The notes under the pieces were generated by a model. The model did not search any database and was not told the origin of the DNA. It saw nothing but the letters and a program-made list of their open reading frames with translations. 64,000 bases of DNA from Clostridium cavendishii DSM 21758 (GTDB lineage Bacteria; Bacillota; Clostridia; Clostridiales; Clostridiaceae), in NCBI RefSeq assembly GCF_900141845.1, contig NZ_FQZB01000019.1:17933-81932 (forward strand), given 5' to 3'. A program made the translations under genes and the position numbers. Positions 8,832-17,284 of this stretch are shown here, piece after piece. Position 1 is the stretch's first letter, and every line of letters begins with the position of its first letter.

Positions 8832-9437
8832 CTATATACCATTATCCTCTATTATTTCTGACATTAAATAAAACTTTTTAGCTACATTTATATTATTTGT
8901 ACATTCATTTACCTTTCCTATTAAATAATAAATTTCCTTTTTGTACGGATCTATTGAAAGTGCTATTTTTAATTCCTCGAAAGCAATTGTATATTCTTTT
9001 TCTTCTATAAGTTTTCTTGCTCTATTTATATATATTTGAACATCATTTAGGTCACATTTTTCTTCACTACTTCTATTTTTTATTACTTCCTCTACTACAG
9101 CTTGTACTCTCTCTGGTGAAAATGGCTTTTGTAAATATGCAACTGCTCCAAGTTTAGTACAATCAATAGCATTCTTTACAGTTGCAAAAGCTGTCATTAT
9201 AATAACAGGACATTTTATATCGTTTTGACTTATAACCTTTAAAACATCAGTACCACTCATTCCAGGCATTCTTATATCCAAAAATATAAGTTCAAAATCA
9301 TCTTTATGTTCTTCTAATATTTCTAAAGCAACCTTTCCATTTTCCGCTGTAATTACCTCGTAACCTTTTATTTCAAGACAAGTTGTAAGTAAAACCCTTA
9401 TATTTTTTGTATCATCTATAATAAGAACTTTTCCCAT
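8832..9437 (-). CDS. Response regulator with TPR-like output, no DNA-binding domain
   Basis: 201 aa. Receiver domain about 1-120 with acidic pocket D8-D9, phospho-acceptor D54 (FLDIRMPG), T82 region and K104 (QKPF). The C-terminal 75 residues read as one or two TPR-like helical hairpins (ARKLIEEKEYTIAFEELKIALSIDP...). There is no winged-helix or other DNA-binding output, so signalling through protein contact is likely (inference). It follows the kinase gene with a 6-bp gap. Its receiver resembles NtrC-type receivers more than KdpE. Confidence 0.82.
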   Translation of the reverse strand: MGKVLIIDDTKNIRVLLTTCLEIKGYEVITAENGKVALEILEEHKDDFELIFLDIRMPGMSGTDVLKVISQNDIKCPVIIMTAFATVKNAIDCTKLGAVAYLQKPFSPERVQAVVEEVIKNRSSEEKCDLNDVQIYINRARKLIEEKEYTIAFEELKIALSIDPYKKEIYYLIGKVNECTNNINVAKKFYLMSEIIEDNGI

Positions 9438-9443
9438 AATAAA

Positions 9444-11294
9444 TTACCTCTCACTTTCTTTATTTTCCGTTTTAATTGTAAATGTAAATATACTTCCCTT
9501 ATTTACTTCACTTTCACATTTAATTTCTCCACCATGAGCTTCAACTATTTCTTTAACTATAGATAACCCAAGACCTGTGCTTTCTGGAAGGACTTCAAAC
9601 CCATCTACTCTTACAAATTTTTGGAATATCCTCTCTAGATATTCTTCTGGTATTCCTCTTCCAGTATCTTGAACATATACCTTTATACTATCATTAAATT
9701 TATAAGCACCTATAGATATTGCTCCATTTTCATCTGTATACCTTATGGCGTTTGATACTAAATTATTTAAAACCCACATAATCTTTTCTTCATCAACCAT
9801 AACTTTAGGAAGATTGTCTTCTATTACCGCTACCAAACTCAAAGCTTTTTTTTCTGCTTGATTTTTGTAACTATCCACACAACTTTGTATTAAGACTTCT
9901 ATATTAACAGGTAATATATTAAATACTGCCCTTTCTGATTCTAGTTCTGATATTTTAAGTAAATTTAAAACTAAATCATTTAACTTTTGAACATCTTCTT
10001 TTATTGCACCTAACACTCTATTCTGCCTTGTATTTAATGCTCCTAAATTTGCATCATTCATAAGTCCTACACCCATCATAAGAGATGTCAAGGGTGTTTT
10101 TAACTCATGGGATATGGTTCCTATAAATTCAGTTTTAATTCTTTCTAGTTGTTTAAGCTCAGTTACATTTTTAAATAACACAATAACTCCATTATTTTTA
10201 TCATCTTTATCCTTTATAGGTGTTACAGTAACATTAAAATAAGTTAATTTATTATTAATTGTTATTTCAAATAACATTCCCTTATCAATAGAATTATTAT
10301 TCATTATTTCAAAAACATGATCATATAGCTCTCCTTCTTTTATAACTTGAAGAAAATGCCTATTTAAAACTTCTTCTTCATTTAAACTAAAAAAATTTCC
10401 ACAATCATTATTTATAAATTTTATCTTAAAGCTAGAATCTAAAACCATTAAAGGATCTGATATACTTTTAACTATTGTCATAGACCTGTGCTTTTCCGCT
10501 AAAAGTGTTCCTTTCGTACTTTTCTCAAATTCATGAAGCCTAGATGTCATATTGTTAAACTCTGTAGCTAACATTCCAATCTCATCATTATATATTATAG
10601 GTGCTTGTTTATTTAGCTCTCCTTCTTTAACTGATTTAATAGTATCAGCTAATAAATGTATCGGTTTTAAATACTTATTAGTATATATCAATGACAAGAA
10701 TAACCCTATTGATGCAGCCATAAGCGACACTATAAATATTATTTTTGTAGATGCTTCGGCACTAAATTTAGTCTTGTTTTTTTTGTCAAACATGGCTACT
10801 TCATTAGCCTTTGATAAATCTTTCAAATCACCTTTAATTTCTTCTATCTTTTTGCTTATATTATTTTTGTAAAATTCTTCTCTTTCTACATTCTTGTTAT
10901 TATCAATTTCTTGTAAATGAGCAAATAGCTTTGTTAACTCTACATAATGAGTATTAAGCTTATCCACTATTTCCCCTTCTGTAGGTTCTGTAACGTTACC
11001 CTTCTCAACATAAAGCCATTTATAAAACTCATCATTACTTTTATAAAACATGTCTATTGCTTCCTTATTGTGGAACTGTAGATATTTAAGTACTGCCTTA
11101 TCTTCATTTTCTATCCTTTCATTCATATTATTTGCTGCAACTATACTTTTATAATTATCAGTAATCAACCCATCTATTGACATGCCCAATTTGTAAACAT
11201 TATAAACAGAAATTGACCCAACTATACCAATTATGAAAATTAAAGATATATATATTAGATTTAATTTTCCTTTTAGAGTTTTTATATAATTCAT
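9444..11294 (-). CDS. Membrane sensor histidine kinase (4-helix sensor, HAMP, PAS)
   Basis: 616 aa. TM1 about 12-34, an extracellular helical sensor about 35-183 like four-helix-bundle MCP sensors, TM2 about 184-205, HAMP 206-258, PAS about 268-380, HisKA with H396 in the ISHELKTP motif, and HATPase about 470-612 (NNLVSNAIRY, DTGRGIP, STGLGLSIVKE). It is not KdpD: the KdpD and Usp N-terminal domains are absent. It lies 209 bp downstream of kdpC in the same direction and forms an operon with the receiver-TPR regulator and a GNAT gene. A link to potassium or envelope stress is inference from position only. Confidence 0.88.
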   Translation of the reverse strand: MNYIKTLKGKLNLIYISLIFIIGIVGSISVYNVYKLGMSIDGLITDNYKSIVAANNMNERIENEDKAVLKYLQFHNKEAIDMFYKSNDEFYKWLYVEKGNVTEPTEGEIVDKLNTHYVELTKLFAHLQEIDNNKNVEREEFYKNNISKKIEEIKGDLKDLSKANEVAMFDKKNKTKFSAEASTKIIFIVSLMAASIGLFLSLIYTNKYLKPIHLLADTIKSVKEGELNKQAPIIYNDEIGMLATEFNNMTSRLHEFEKSTKGTLLAEKHRSMTIVKSISDPLMVLDSSFKIKFINNDCGNFFSLNEEEVLNRHFLQVIKEGELYDHVFEIMNNNSIDKGMLFEITINNKLTYFNVTVTPIKDKDDKNNGVIVLFKNVTELKQLERIKTEFIGTISHELKTPLTSLMMGVGLMNDANLGALNTRQNRVLGAIKEDVQKLNDLVLNLLKISELESERAVFNILPVNIEVLIQSCVDSYKNQAEKKALSLVAVIEDNLPKVMVDEEKIMWVLNNLVSNAIRYTDENGAISIGAYKFNDSIKVYVQDTGRGIPEEYLERIFQKFVRVDGFEVLPESTGLGLSIVKEIVEAHGGEIKCESEVNKGSIFTFTIKTENKESER

Positions 11295-11450
11295 ACGATA
11301 TATTAACCTTTCTTTTCTTATTGTTCCACATATTAGGATTATATCAATTTAAGCCTAATCATTCAACTTTACAAATAAACTATAAAATTAGAAAATTAAT
11401 ATTCTTTAGAAGACCGTATACTAATATTATATTTTATACTACATAGGTAG

Positions 11451-11479
11451 AAGCCCCTAAGATAGCTTAGAGGCTTTTT
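11451..11479 (+). terminator. Terminator-shaped hairpin with T tract on the plus strand
   Basis: Stem AAGCCCCTAAG / CTTAGAGGCTT (one mismatch) with a four-base loop. The T tract (T5) is on the plus strand, although the flanking genes kdpC and the kinase both run on the minus strand. On the minus strand the stem is followed only by TTCTACC, so it would be a weak kdp terminator. Confidence 0.5.
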
Positions 11480-11503
11480 GCCATTAAATAAATCTTATTC
11501 TTA

Positions 11504-12142
11504 CTATAATTTTCCATTACTTTTTAATATATTAGCTACTTCTAAATTTAACATTAATACATTAACTCTTTCTTCACCTAAAATTCCTAGACTCTTACTA
11601 TCTGTACATTTAGATATTAACTTTTCTAATTCACCTTTTGAAATTCCTGATGCTTTTGAAACTGCATCTATTTGAATTTTTGCTGAAGCCGGTGTTATAT
11701 TAGGATCTAAGCCTGAGCCTGAAGCAGTCAATAAATCAGTTGGTATATCTTCTTTTTTTACTGTAGGATGACTTTTTAAAAAGTCTTCCATATCTTTTTC
11801 AACTCTTTCCTTTAATGCTGGATTGCCGTTTGAGTAGTTAGAACCTCCTGATCCTATCCCACCATAAGCTGTCTTACCATCTTTATCTGGTTTAGTATCT
11901 TCTTCTGTATAAGTATTATAGTTTATTGAAGATGGTCTACTTCTAAAGAATCTTTCATCAGTAAAGTTTTGACCTAACATTTTTGAACCTACTACTTTAC
12001 CATTGAAGTAAGCTAAACTTCCATTTGCCTTATCTTTAAAAGCTACCTGGCTTATACCAGTAACTATTAAAGGATATATAAATCCACATAATACTATTAA
12101 TGCAATGCATAATGTTAATGAGGTCGTAATTATTTTTTTCAT
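11504..12142 (-). CDS. kdpC: Potassium-transporting ATPase subunit C
   Basis: 212 aa. One N-terminal membrane helix (about 6-28) and an extracellular domain with the conserved ARFFRSRPS-like segment (here ERFFRSRPSSINY), GGSNYSNGNPAL and SGSGLDPNITPASA. KdpC is the accessory subunit that stabilises the KdpFABC pump complex. GGAGGG precedes the ATG; it starts 22 bp after kdpB. Length and motifs are normal. Confidence 0.96.
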   Translation of the reverse strand: MKKIITTSLTLCIALIVLCGFIYPLIVTGISQVAFKDKANGSLAYFNGKVVGSKMLGQNFTDERFFRSRPSSINYNTYTEEDTKPDKDGKTAYGGIGSGGSNYSNGNPALKERVEKDMEDFLKSHPTVKKEDIPTDLLTASGSGLDPNITPASAKIQIDAVSKASGISKGELEKLISKCTDSKSLGILGEERVNVLMLNLEVANILKSNGKL

Positions 12143-12164
12143 CTAAAATCCCTCCAAATTCATG

Positions 12165-14222
12165 CTATAAAACAAGCATACTTACTAATGGTGAAACTAT
12201 TATATCTATTATTTTAATTCCTATGAACGGCACTATAATTCCACCTAATCCATAAATTAATATGTTTCTTAATAACATCTTTTCTGACTTCATAGGTTTA
12301 TATTTAACACCCTTCATTGCTATAGGTATTAATAAAGGTATTATTATAGCATTGAAGATTAAAGCTGATAATATAGCACTTGATGGAGTTTCAAGTCTCA
12401 TTACATTTATAATATTCATTTCTGGTATAGCAATTGCAAACATTGCTGGTATTATGGCAAAGTATTTAGCTACATCATTTGCTATACTAAATGTTGTAAG
12501 TGCACCTCTTGTTATTAAAAGTTGCTTTCCTATTTCAACTACTTCTAATATCTTAGTTGGATCTGAATCTAAGTCAACCATATTTGCAGCTTCCTTTGCA
12601 GCTTGAGTTCCACTATTCATAGCTATTCCTACATCTGCCTGTGCTAGAGCTGGTGCATCATTTGTTCCATCACCTGTCATAGCAACTATTTTACCTTCAT
12701 TTTGTTCTCTTTTAATAACATCTATTTTGTCTTCTGGTTTACATTCTGGTATAAATTCATCAACTCCAGCTTCTTTAGCTATTGTTGCTGCTGTTAATGG
12801 ATTATCTCCTGTACACATAACAGTCTTTATTCCCATTTCTCTAAGTCTTGCAAATCTCTCAACTAGTCCAGGTTTTACAGTATCTTTTAAATATATTACT
12901 CCAAAAATATGCTTGTCTACAGCAACTACTAACGGAGTTCCTCCAAGTTTTGATATTTTTTCAGTTACTGCATCTAAATCCTCTGGAACCCTTCCTCCAA
13001 GTTCAGTTATAAAAACTTTAACTGCATCTGTAGCCCCTTTTCTAACTCTTACTCCATCTCTTAGATCCATACCACTCATTCTAGTTTGAGCTGTAAATTC
13101 TATAAAATCAGCATCTTCATATTCTTTTTCATTTATACTTACACCTTGATTTTTAGCAAGTTCTATTACAGACCTTCCTTCTGGCGTTGTATCTTTTATC
13201 GAAGAAAGAACTGCAAATCTTGTAACTTCTTCCTTTGTATGCTTTCCAGCAGGTATAAATTCTGCTGCCATTCTATTACCAAAAGTTATGGTTCCTGTTT
13301 TATCTAATATCATTGTATCTACGTCACCACAAGCCTCAACAGCTTTACCTGACATAGCTATAACATTAAATCTTGTAACTCTATCCATACCTGCTATACC
13401 TATAGCTGAAAGTAATCCTCCTATTGTTGTTGGTATAAGACAGACAAGTAACGCTATCATAGTTGATACTGGAATATCTATTTTTGAGTAAATTGCCATA
13501 GGGAATAATGTCATTATAACTATTAAGAATATTATTGTTAACCCTATAAGTAAAGTACTTAAAGCTATTTCATTTGGAGTCTTCTTACGAGAAGCCCCTT
13601 CTACCAATTTTATCATCTTATCAAGGAAAGATTCTCCTGGTGTTGCTGTTATTTCAACTTTTAACCAATCACTAACTACTTTTGTTCCTCCAGTTACTGA
13701 TGAAAAATCTCCACCTGCTTCTTTTAATACTGCTGCTGACTCCCCTGTTATTGATGATTCATCTACTGAAGCTACACCTTCATAAACAAATCCATCATTT
13801 GGTACTAAATCGCCATTTTCAACTAAAACTCTATCCCCTTTTTTTAATTCAATAGCACTTATCAATTTAAATGTTCCATCCTTTAAAAGTAGTTTAGCCT
13901 TTGTGTCTTTACGGGTTTTCTTTAATTCATCAGCTTGCGCCTTTCCCCTTCCTTCTGCTATTGCTTCTGAAAAGTTTGCAAAAAGCACAGTTACTAATAA
14001 TATTATACTTACTACAAAATTGTAATACCTTAAATTGCTTTGACCATCACCAAAAAGATTTGGAAATATTGTTAATACTAATGTAATAAAAAAACCTAAT
14101 TCTACTACAAACATAACTGGATTTTTAATCATAAATTTAGGATTAAGTTTTATAAAAGAATCTTTTATGGCTTTTATCTTTATATCTTTATTTATAGCCT
14201 TTTTATTTTCTACCTTATTCAT
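12165..14222 (-). CDS. kdpB: Potassium-transporting P-type ATPase, catalytic subunit B
   Basis: 685 aa. It hydrolyses ATP to drive high-affinity K+ uptake. The actuator loop TGES is at 159-162, the phosphorylated Asp307 lies in DKTGT, and the hinge motif GDGTNDAPA is present, with seven membrane helices as expected. Ser162 of TGES aligns by number with the E. coli residue whose phosphorylation inhibits the pump, so the same control is possible. AAGGAG precedes the ATG. Lies 17 bp after kdpA. Confidence 0.97.
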   Translation of the reverse strand: MNKVENKKAINKDIKIKAIKDSFIKLNPKFMIKNPVMFVVELGFFITLVLTIFPNLFGDGQSNLRYYNFVVSIILLVTVLFANFSEAIAEGRGKAQADELKKTRKDTKAKLLLKDGTFKLISAIELKKGDRVLVENGDLVPNDGFVYEGVASVDESSITGESAAVLKEAGGDFSSVTGGTKVVSDWLKVEITATPGESFLDKMIKLVEGASRKKTPNEIALSTLLIGLTIIFLIVIMTLFPMAIYSKIDIPVSTMIALLVCLIPTTIGGLLSAIGIAGMDRVTRFNVIAMSGKAVEACGDVDTMILDKTGTITFGNRMAAEFIPAGKHTKEEVTRFAVLSSIKDTTPEGRSVIELAKNQGVSINEKEYEDADFIEFTAQTRMSGMDLRDGVRVRKGATDAVKVFITELGGRVPEDLDAVTEKISKLGGTPLVVAVDKHIFGVIYLKDTVKPGLVERFARLREMGIKTVMCTGDNPLTAATIAKEAGVDEFIPECKPEDKIDVIKREQNEGKIVAMTGDGTNDAPALAQADVGIAMNSGTQAAKEAANMVDLDSDPTKILEVVEIGKQLLITRGALTTFSIANDVAKYFAIIPAMFAIAIPEMNIINVMRLETPSSAILSALIFNAIIIPLLIPIAMKGVKYKPMKSEKMLLRNILIYGLGGIIVPFIGIKIIDIIVSPLVSMLVL

Positions 14223-14239
14223 TATATCTACTCCTTGAT

Positions 14240-15919
14240 TTACTTCAATAATGTTAAATGTTCTGCTATAGGTCCAAGTGCTAAGGCTGGTAAGAATGTT
14301 AATGCTCCTATTATTAATACAATTGCTACAAGCATAATAACAAACATTTTATTATCTGTTTTAAAGGTTGATACACTTACTGGAACTGCTTTTTTAGATG
14401 CTAATGAACCAGCCACTGCAAGTAATAATATCATTGAAAAATATCTACCAAACAACATTACTAAACCAGCACTTGTATTCCAGAATATAGTATTATCTGC
14501 AAGTCCTTCAAAACCAGACCCATTATTAGCTGCAGAGCTTGTGAATTGATACAGTGATTGACTTAAGCCATGAAAACTTGGATTTGTTAAACCAGCAAGT
14601 CCATCTGTTGTAACTAAAGATATTGCTGTTGGGGTAAGTATTATTAATGGGTGTATAATAATTGCAAGTGCAATTAGCTTCATTTCCTTTCCTTCAATTT
14701 TCTTTTTTAAAAACTCTGGCGTTCTTCCAACCATTAAACCACAAAGGAATACTGTAAGTATTGCATACATTAACATACCCATAAGGCCTACACCTTCACC
14801 ACCAAAAATTACATTAAGCATCATATTCCAAAGTGGCACTAATCCACCAAGTGGTGTAAGTGAATCATGCATATTATTTACTGATCCTGTTGTAAAAGAT
14901 GTAGTTACTGTAGTGAATAAAGCCGATTGAGTAATTCCATTTCTTACTTCTTTACCTTCCATATTTCCTAAACTTTGAGATAAACCTGAGTTTGTTAAAA
15001 TCGGATTTCCTGCAATCTCTGCTTTATAACAAACTACTAATGATATTAGAAATAAAATAGACATTGCTGCAAATATCGCTCTACTTTGTTTTCTATTCTT
15101 TAACATATGCCCTAAACTAACTACTAAAGCTCCTGGTATTATCATCATCGAAAGCATTTCTACTAAATTTGTTATTGGAGTTGGATTTTCAAATGGATGT
15201 GCTGAGTTTGCCCCAAAGAAACCACCACCATTAGTCCCTAAATGCTTTATAGACTCTAAAGCTGCTACTGGACCTCTTGCAATATCTTGCATTTTCCCCT
15301 CTATTGTAGTAACTGTAACATTTGCATCCAAAGTTTGGGGTGTTCCTTGAGAAACTAATATAAGTGATACTAAAATTGCAAGTGGTATAAGTACCCTTGT
15401 GGTAATCCTAACCATATCTACAAAATAATTTCCTAAAGTTTTTTTCTTTCCTACAATTCCTCTCATAAATGCAGCAGCTGCTGCAACTCCTGATGCTCCT
15501 GATGTAAACATTAAGAAAATTATAACTATCATTTGACTTAAATAACTTAACCCTGACTCACCACTATAATCTTGTAAGTTAGTGTTTGTAATAAAACTTA
15601 TCGCTGTATTAAAACTTAAACCTTCTTCCATTGCTCCTATACCGTTAGGATTTAAGAAGAGCATTGCTTGTACCCTTAATACTATGTATGATACCAATAC
15701 CATAACACCATTAAACACTACTAAGGATATTGCGTACTTTTTCCATACCATTTCCTCTTTATCTATCCTAGTAATTTTATAAATTATATTGTCCATTCTA
15801 TCAAATACTGGATCTATCTTTGATTTTTCTCCACTAATAACTTTATAAAGATATTTTCCTAGTGGTATTATTATTAAAATAAATAATGCTAATGAAAATA
15901 CTATTTGTAAAATATTCAT
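14240..15919 (-). CDS. kdpA: Potassium-transporting ATPase, K+-binding subunit A
   Basis: 559 aa, usual length for the SKT-type channel-like subunit that selects K+. About ten membrane helices. Pore-loop signatures include SGASGVAAAAAFMRG, TNGGGFFGANSAHPFENP and TSSAANNGSGFEGL. It sits first of the large subunits, behind kdpF and a 35-aa ORF. Confidence 0.97.
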   Translation of the reverse strand: MNILQIVFSLALFILIIIPLGKYLYKVISGEKSKIDPVFDRMDNIIYKITRIDKEEMVWKKYAISLVVFNGVMVLVSYIVLRVQAMLFLNPNGIGAMEEGLSFNTAISFITNTNLQDYSGESGLSYLSQMIVIIFLMFTSGASGVAAAAAFMRGIVGKKKTLGNYFVDMVRITTRVLIPLAILVSLILVSQGTPQTLDANVTVTTIEGKMQDIARGPVAALESIKHLGTNGGGFFGANSAHPFENPTPITNLVEMLSMMIIPGALVVSLGHMLKNRKQSRAIFAAMSILFLISLVVCYKAEIAGNPILTNSGLSQSLGNMEGKEVRNGITQSALFTTVTTSFTTGSVNNMHDSLTPLGGLVPLWNMMLNVIFGGEGVGLMGMLMYAILTVFLCGLMVGRTPEFLKKKIEGKEMKLIALAIIIHPLIILTPTAISLVTTDGLAGLTNPSFHGLSQSLYQFTSSAANNGSGFEGLADNTIFWNTSAGLVMLFGRYFSMILLLAVAGSLASKKAVPVSVSTFKTDNKMFVIMLVAIVLIIGALTFLPALALGPIAEHLTLLK

Positions 15920-15955
15920 TTATTTTAACCCCCTGAATAAATTTATTTACTATAT

Positions 15956-16033
15956 CTAGAACTTTTCTGGATTTATAAGTGCATAACCTAGGTAAATAAA
16001 TAATGCACCTCCAAGGATACCTAACAATATCAT
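15956..16033 (-). CDS. kdpF: KdpF small membrane subunit
   Basis: 25-aa single-helix peptide beginning MILLGILGGALFIYLGYAL and ending INPEKF. The glycine-rich helix and the terminal NPEKF match KdpF, which binds between KdpA and KdpB. A perfect AGGAGG at 16042-16047 lies eight bases before the ATG, and the stop is 36 bp from kdpA. Below normal ORF-length cut-offs. C. acetobutylicum kdp loci were described with two such small ORFs ahead of kdpA. Confidence 0.9.
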   Translation of the reverse strand: MILLGILGGALFIYLGYALINPEKF

Positions 16034-16057
16034 ATTATTTGCCTCCTAGTATTAACT

Positions 16058-16165
16058 TTATTTTTTATCCTTCTTAGGATTAATTTGCTTATCACACCAC
16101 TCTGTTGTTAAGTAAAATACTATATAACATAAAAGTAGCGTTCCTATAAATATAATATCCTTCAT
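16058..16165 (-). CDS. 35-aa membrane microprotein at the head of the kdp operon
   Basis: One helix (IIFIGTLLLCYIVFYLTT) followed by EWCDKQINPKKDKK. It is preceded by a six-G run (GGGGGGATATG), a strong ribosome site. It lies 24 bp before kdpF. It resembles the kdpZ-type small ORF reported from C. acetobutylicum in position and size; sequence identity to it is not checked. It could be a second small pump subunit or a regulator of it. Confidence 0.72.
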   Translation of the reverse strand: MKDIIFIGTLLLCYIVFYLTTEWCDKQINPKKDKK

Positions 16166-16186
16166 ACATATCCCCCCATTTCAAAC

Positions 16187-16216
16187 TTACACTTGTCTGC
16201 CAGCCAGTAAACTCAT
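16187..16216 (-). CDS. Possible 9-codon leader peptide of the kdp transcript
   Basis: ATG to stop encodes MSLLAGRQV. AGGAG is six bases upstream, and the stop lies 21 bp before the 35-aa ORF. No attenuator hairpin is obvious. It may be chance. Confidence 0.25.
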   Translation of the reverse strand: MSLLAGRQV

Positions 16217-16714
16217 TATAAACTCCTATGTATTAAAATATAAAATCTTCAAATTTCTTTATTTTAGTTTTCTTGTTATTATTAGTTGTTATTAAATTAA
16301 AATAAGCCTATTTTTCATAAGCTTATCCTCTTATTTTCTCTTTTTTACAGCTTGTTATAAAATTAAGTTTTTATTTTCTTAAATATAATCAAAAAAACTT
16401 TTATTTATACTTTTAAATACCATTTATAGAAATTAAAATGCTATTGCTAAGCTTTACAACGTTTTCTATATTCTTAAAATAATTAAAAAATCTTTTAATA
16501 TTTTACTAAAAAATTTTATTTTTTCTCCTTTTTGTTTTAATGCTTTAATTCATTGTAAGACTTAAATATTGTAAGAAAAATAGTCTTAATTTCATATAAT
16601 GCTTTATTACATATTCAATAAAAAATTATTAACTATTATTTTAAATTTGATAATCTTATGGATTAAAATTAGAATTATCTAGTAATAAAAAATCAGCTAA
16701 AGGGGGCTATACTT
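16217..16714. other. Intergenic region upstream of kdp and the transglutaminase-like gene
   Basis: About 500 bp of very AT-rich sequence between divergent transcripts. It should hold the kdp promoter, but no clear -35/-10 pair could be fixed. I looked for a c-di-AMP (ydaO) riboswitch and saw none of its conserved G-rich blocks. No ORF with a ribosome site was found, apart from the TTG start at 16715 with AAAGGGGGC just upstream. Confidence 0.5.
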
Positions 16715-17227
16715 TTGATATTTAATGATTATACAGACTTTTCGCACCCACTTTTAATTAAAAGTGGGACTAACTTTAATTCATCAACCATAGAACATAA
16801 AATATATAAAATATTCAACTTTGTAAGAAATAATATAATATATGAAAATAGTAAATTTGTACAAAAAGCTTCTGAAACACTAGTTTTCGGATTTGGCAAT
16901 AATACAAGTAAAAACATTTTACTTTATTCGCTTTTAAAAATTAATAAAATAGAATGTTCTTTAGAATCTATTTTTATTAAGGACAATTTTAACTGTATAA
17001 TAAGCAAAAATGACTCCATTACTGAATGGTATTTTGTTAAACTAAATATTTCAAATAAAACAATAATATTAGATCCCACATTAGATTCTAGTATAAGAAG
17101 AGGACTAAACATTAGATATACAGGCGATAACACAAATTATTTCCCCTTAGATTTTAAAATAAATGATAAACCTATTTTCTCAACTTCTATTAAAAAAAAT
17201 TCATTAAATTATTCCAATATAATTTAA
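16715..17227 (+). CDS. Transglutaminase-like protein lacking catalytic Cys and His
   Basis: 170 aa, TTG start with AGGGGG eight bases upstream. Residues 30-125 follow the bacterial transglutaminase-like core: FVRNNIIYENSKF, ASETLVFGFGNN-TSKNILLYSLLKINKIEC, then TEWYFVKLN and ILDPTLD. In active members the second block carries G-N/D-C; here the Cys position is Asn63. The usual His before the Trp is Thr103. Only Asp120 of the triad remains. The frame is intact and closed by a strong terminator, so it looks like a conserved non-catalytic fold, not a decayed gene (inference). Cytosolic; no signal peptide. Confidence 0.7.
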   Translation: MIFNDYTDFSHPLLIKSGTNFNSSTIEHKIYKIFNFVRNNIIYENSKFVQKASETLVFGFGNNTSKNILLYSLLKINKIECSLESIFIKDNFNCIISKNDSITEWYFVKLNISNKTIILDPTLDSSIRRGLNIRYTGDNTNYFPLDFKINDKPIFSTSIKKNSLNYSNII

Positions 17228-17276
17228 AAGAGATATCTCAAAAATAGAATTTCTATTTTGAGATATCTCTTTTATT
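17226..17276. terminator. Bidirectional terminator
   Basis: Long stem with arms of 23-24 bases (AAAAGAGATATCTCAAAA...) and one bulged base, A-rich on the left and T-rich on the right. It serves the convergent transglutaminase-like and DUF1002 genes. Confidence 0.88.
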
Positions 17277-17284
17277 TTTAATTC

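Noticed and set aside
9444..11294. KdpD
   Set aside because: The kinase lacks the KdpD/Usp N-terminal domains and the four-helix KdpD membrane region, and the linked regulator has no DNA-binding domain.
12262..13491. Several plus-strand ORFs of 67-120 codons inside kdpB
   Set aside because: They mirror the minus-strand kdpB codons and have no independent signals.
16217..16714. c-di-AMP riboswitch ahead of kdp
   Set aside because: The conserved G-rich blocks of the ydaO motif are not present on the minus strand.
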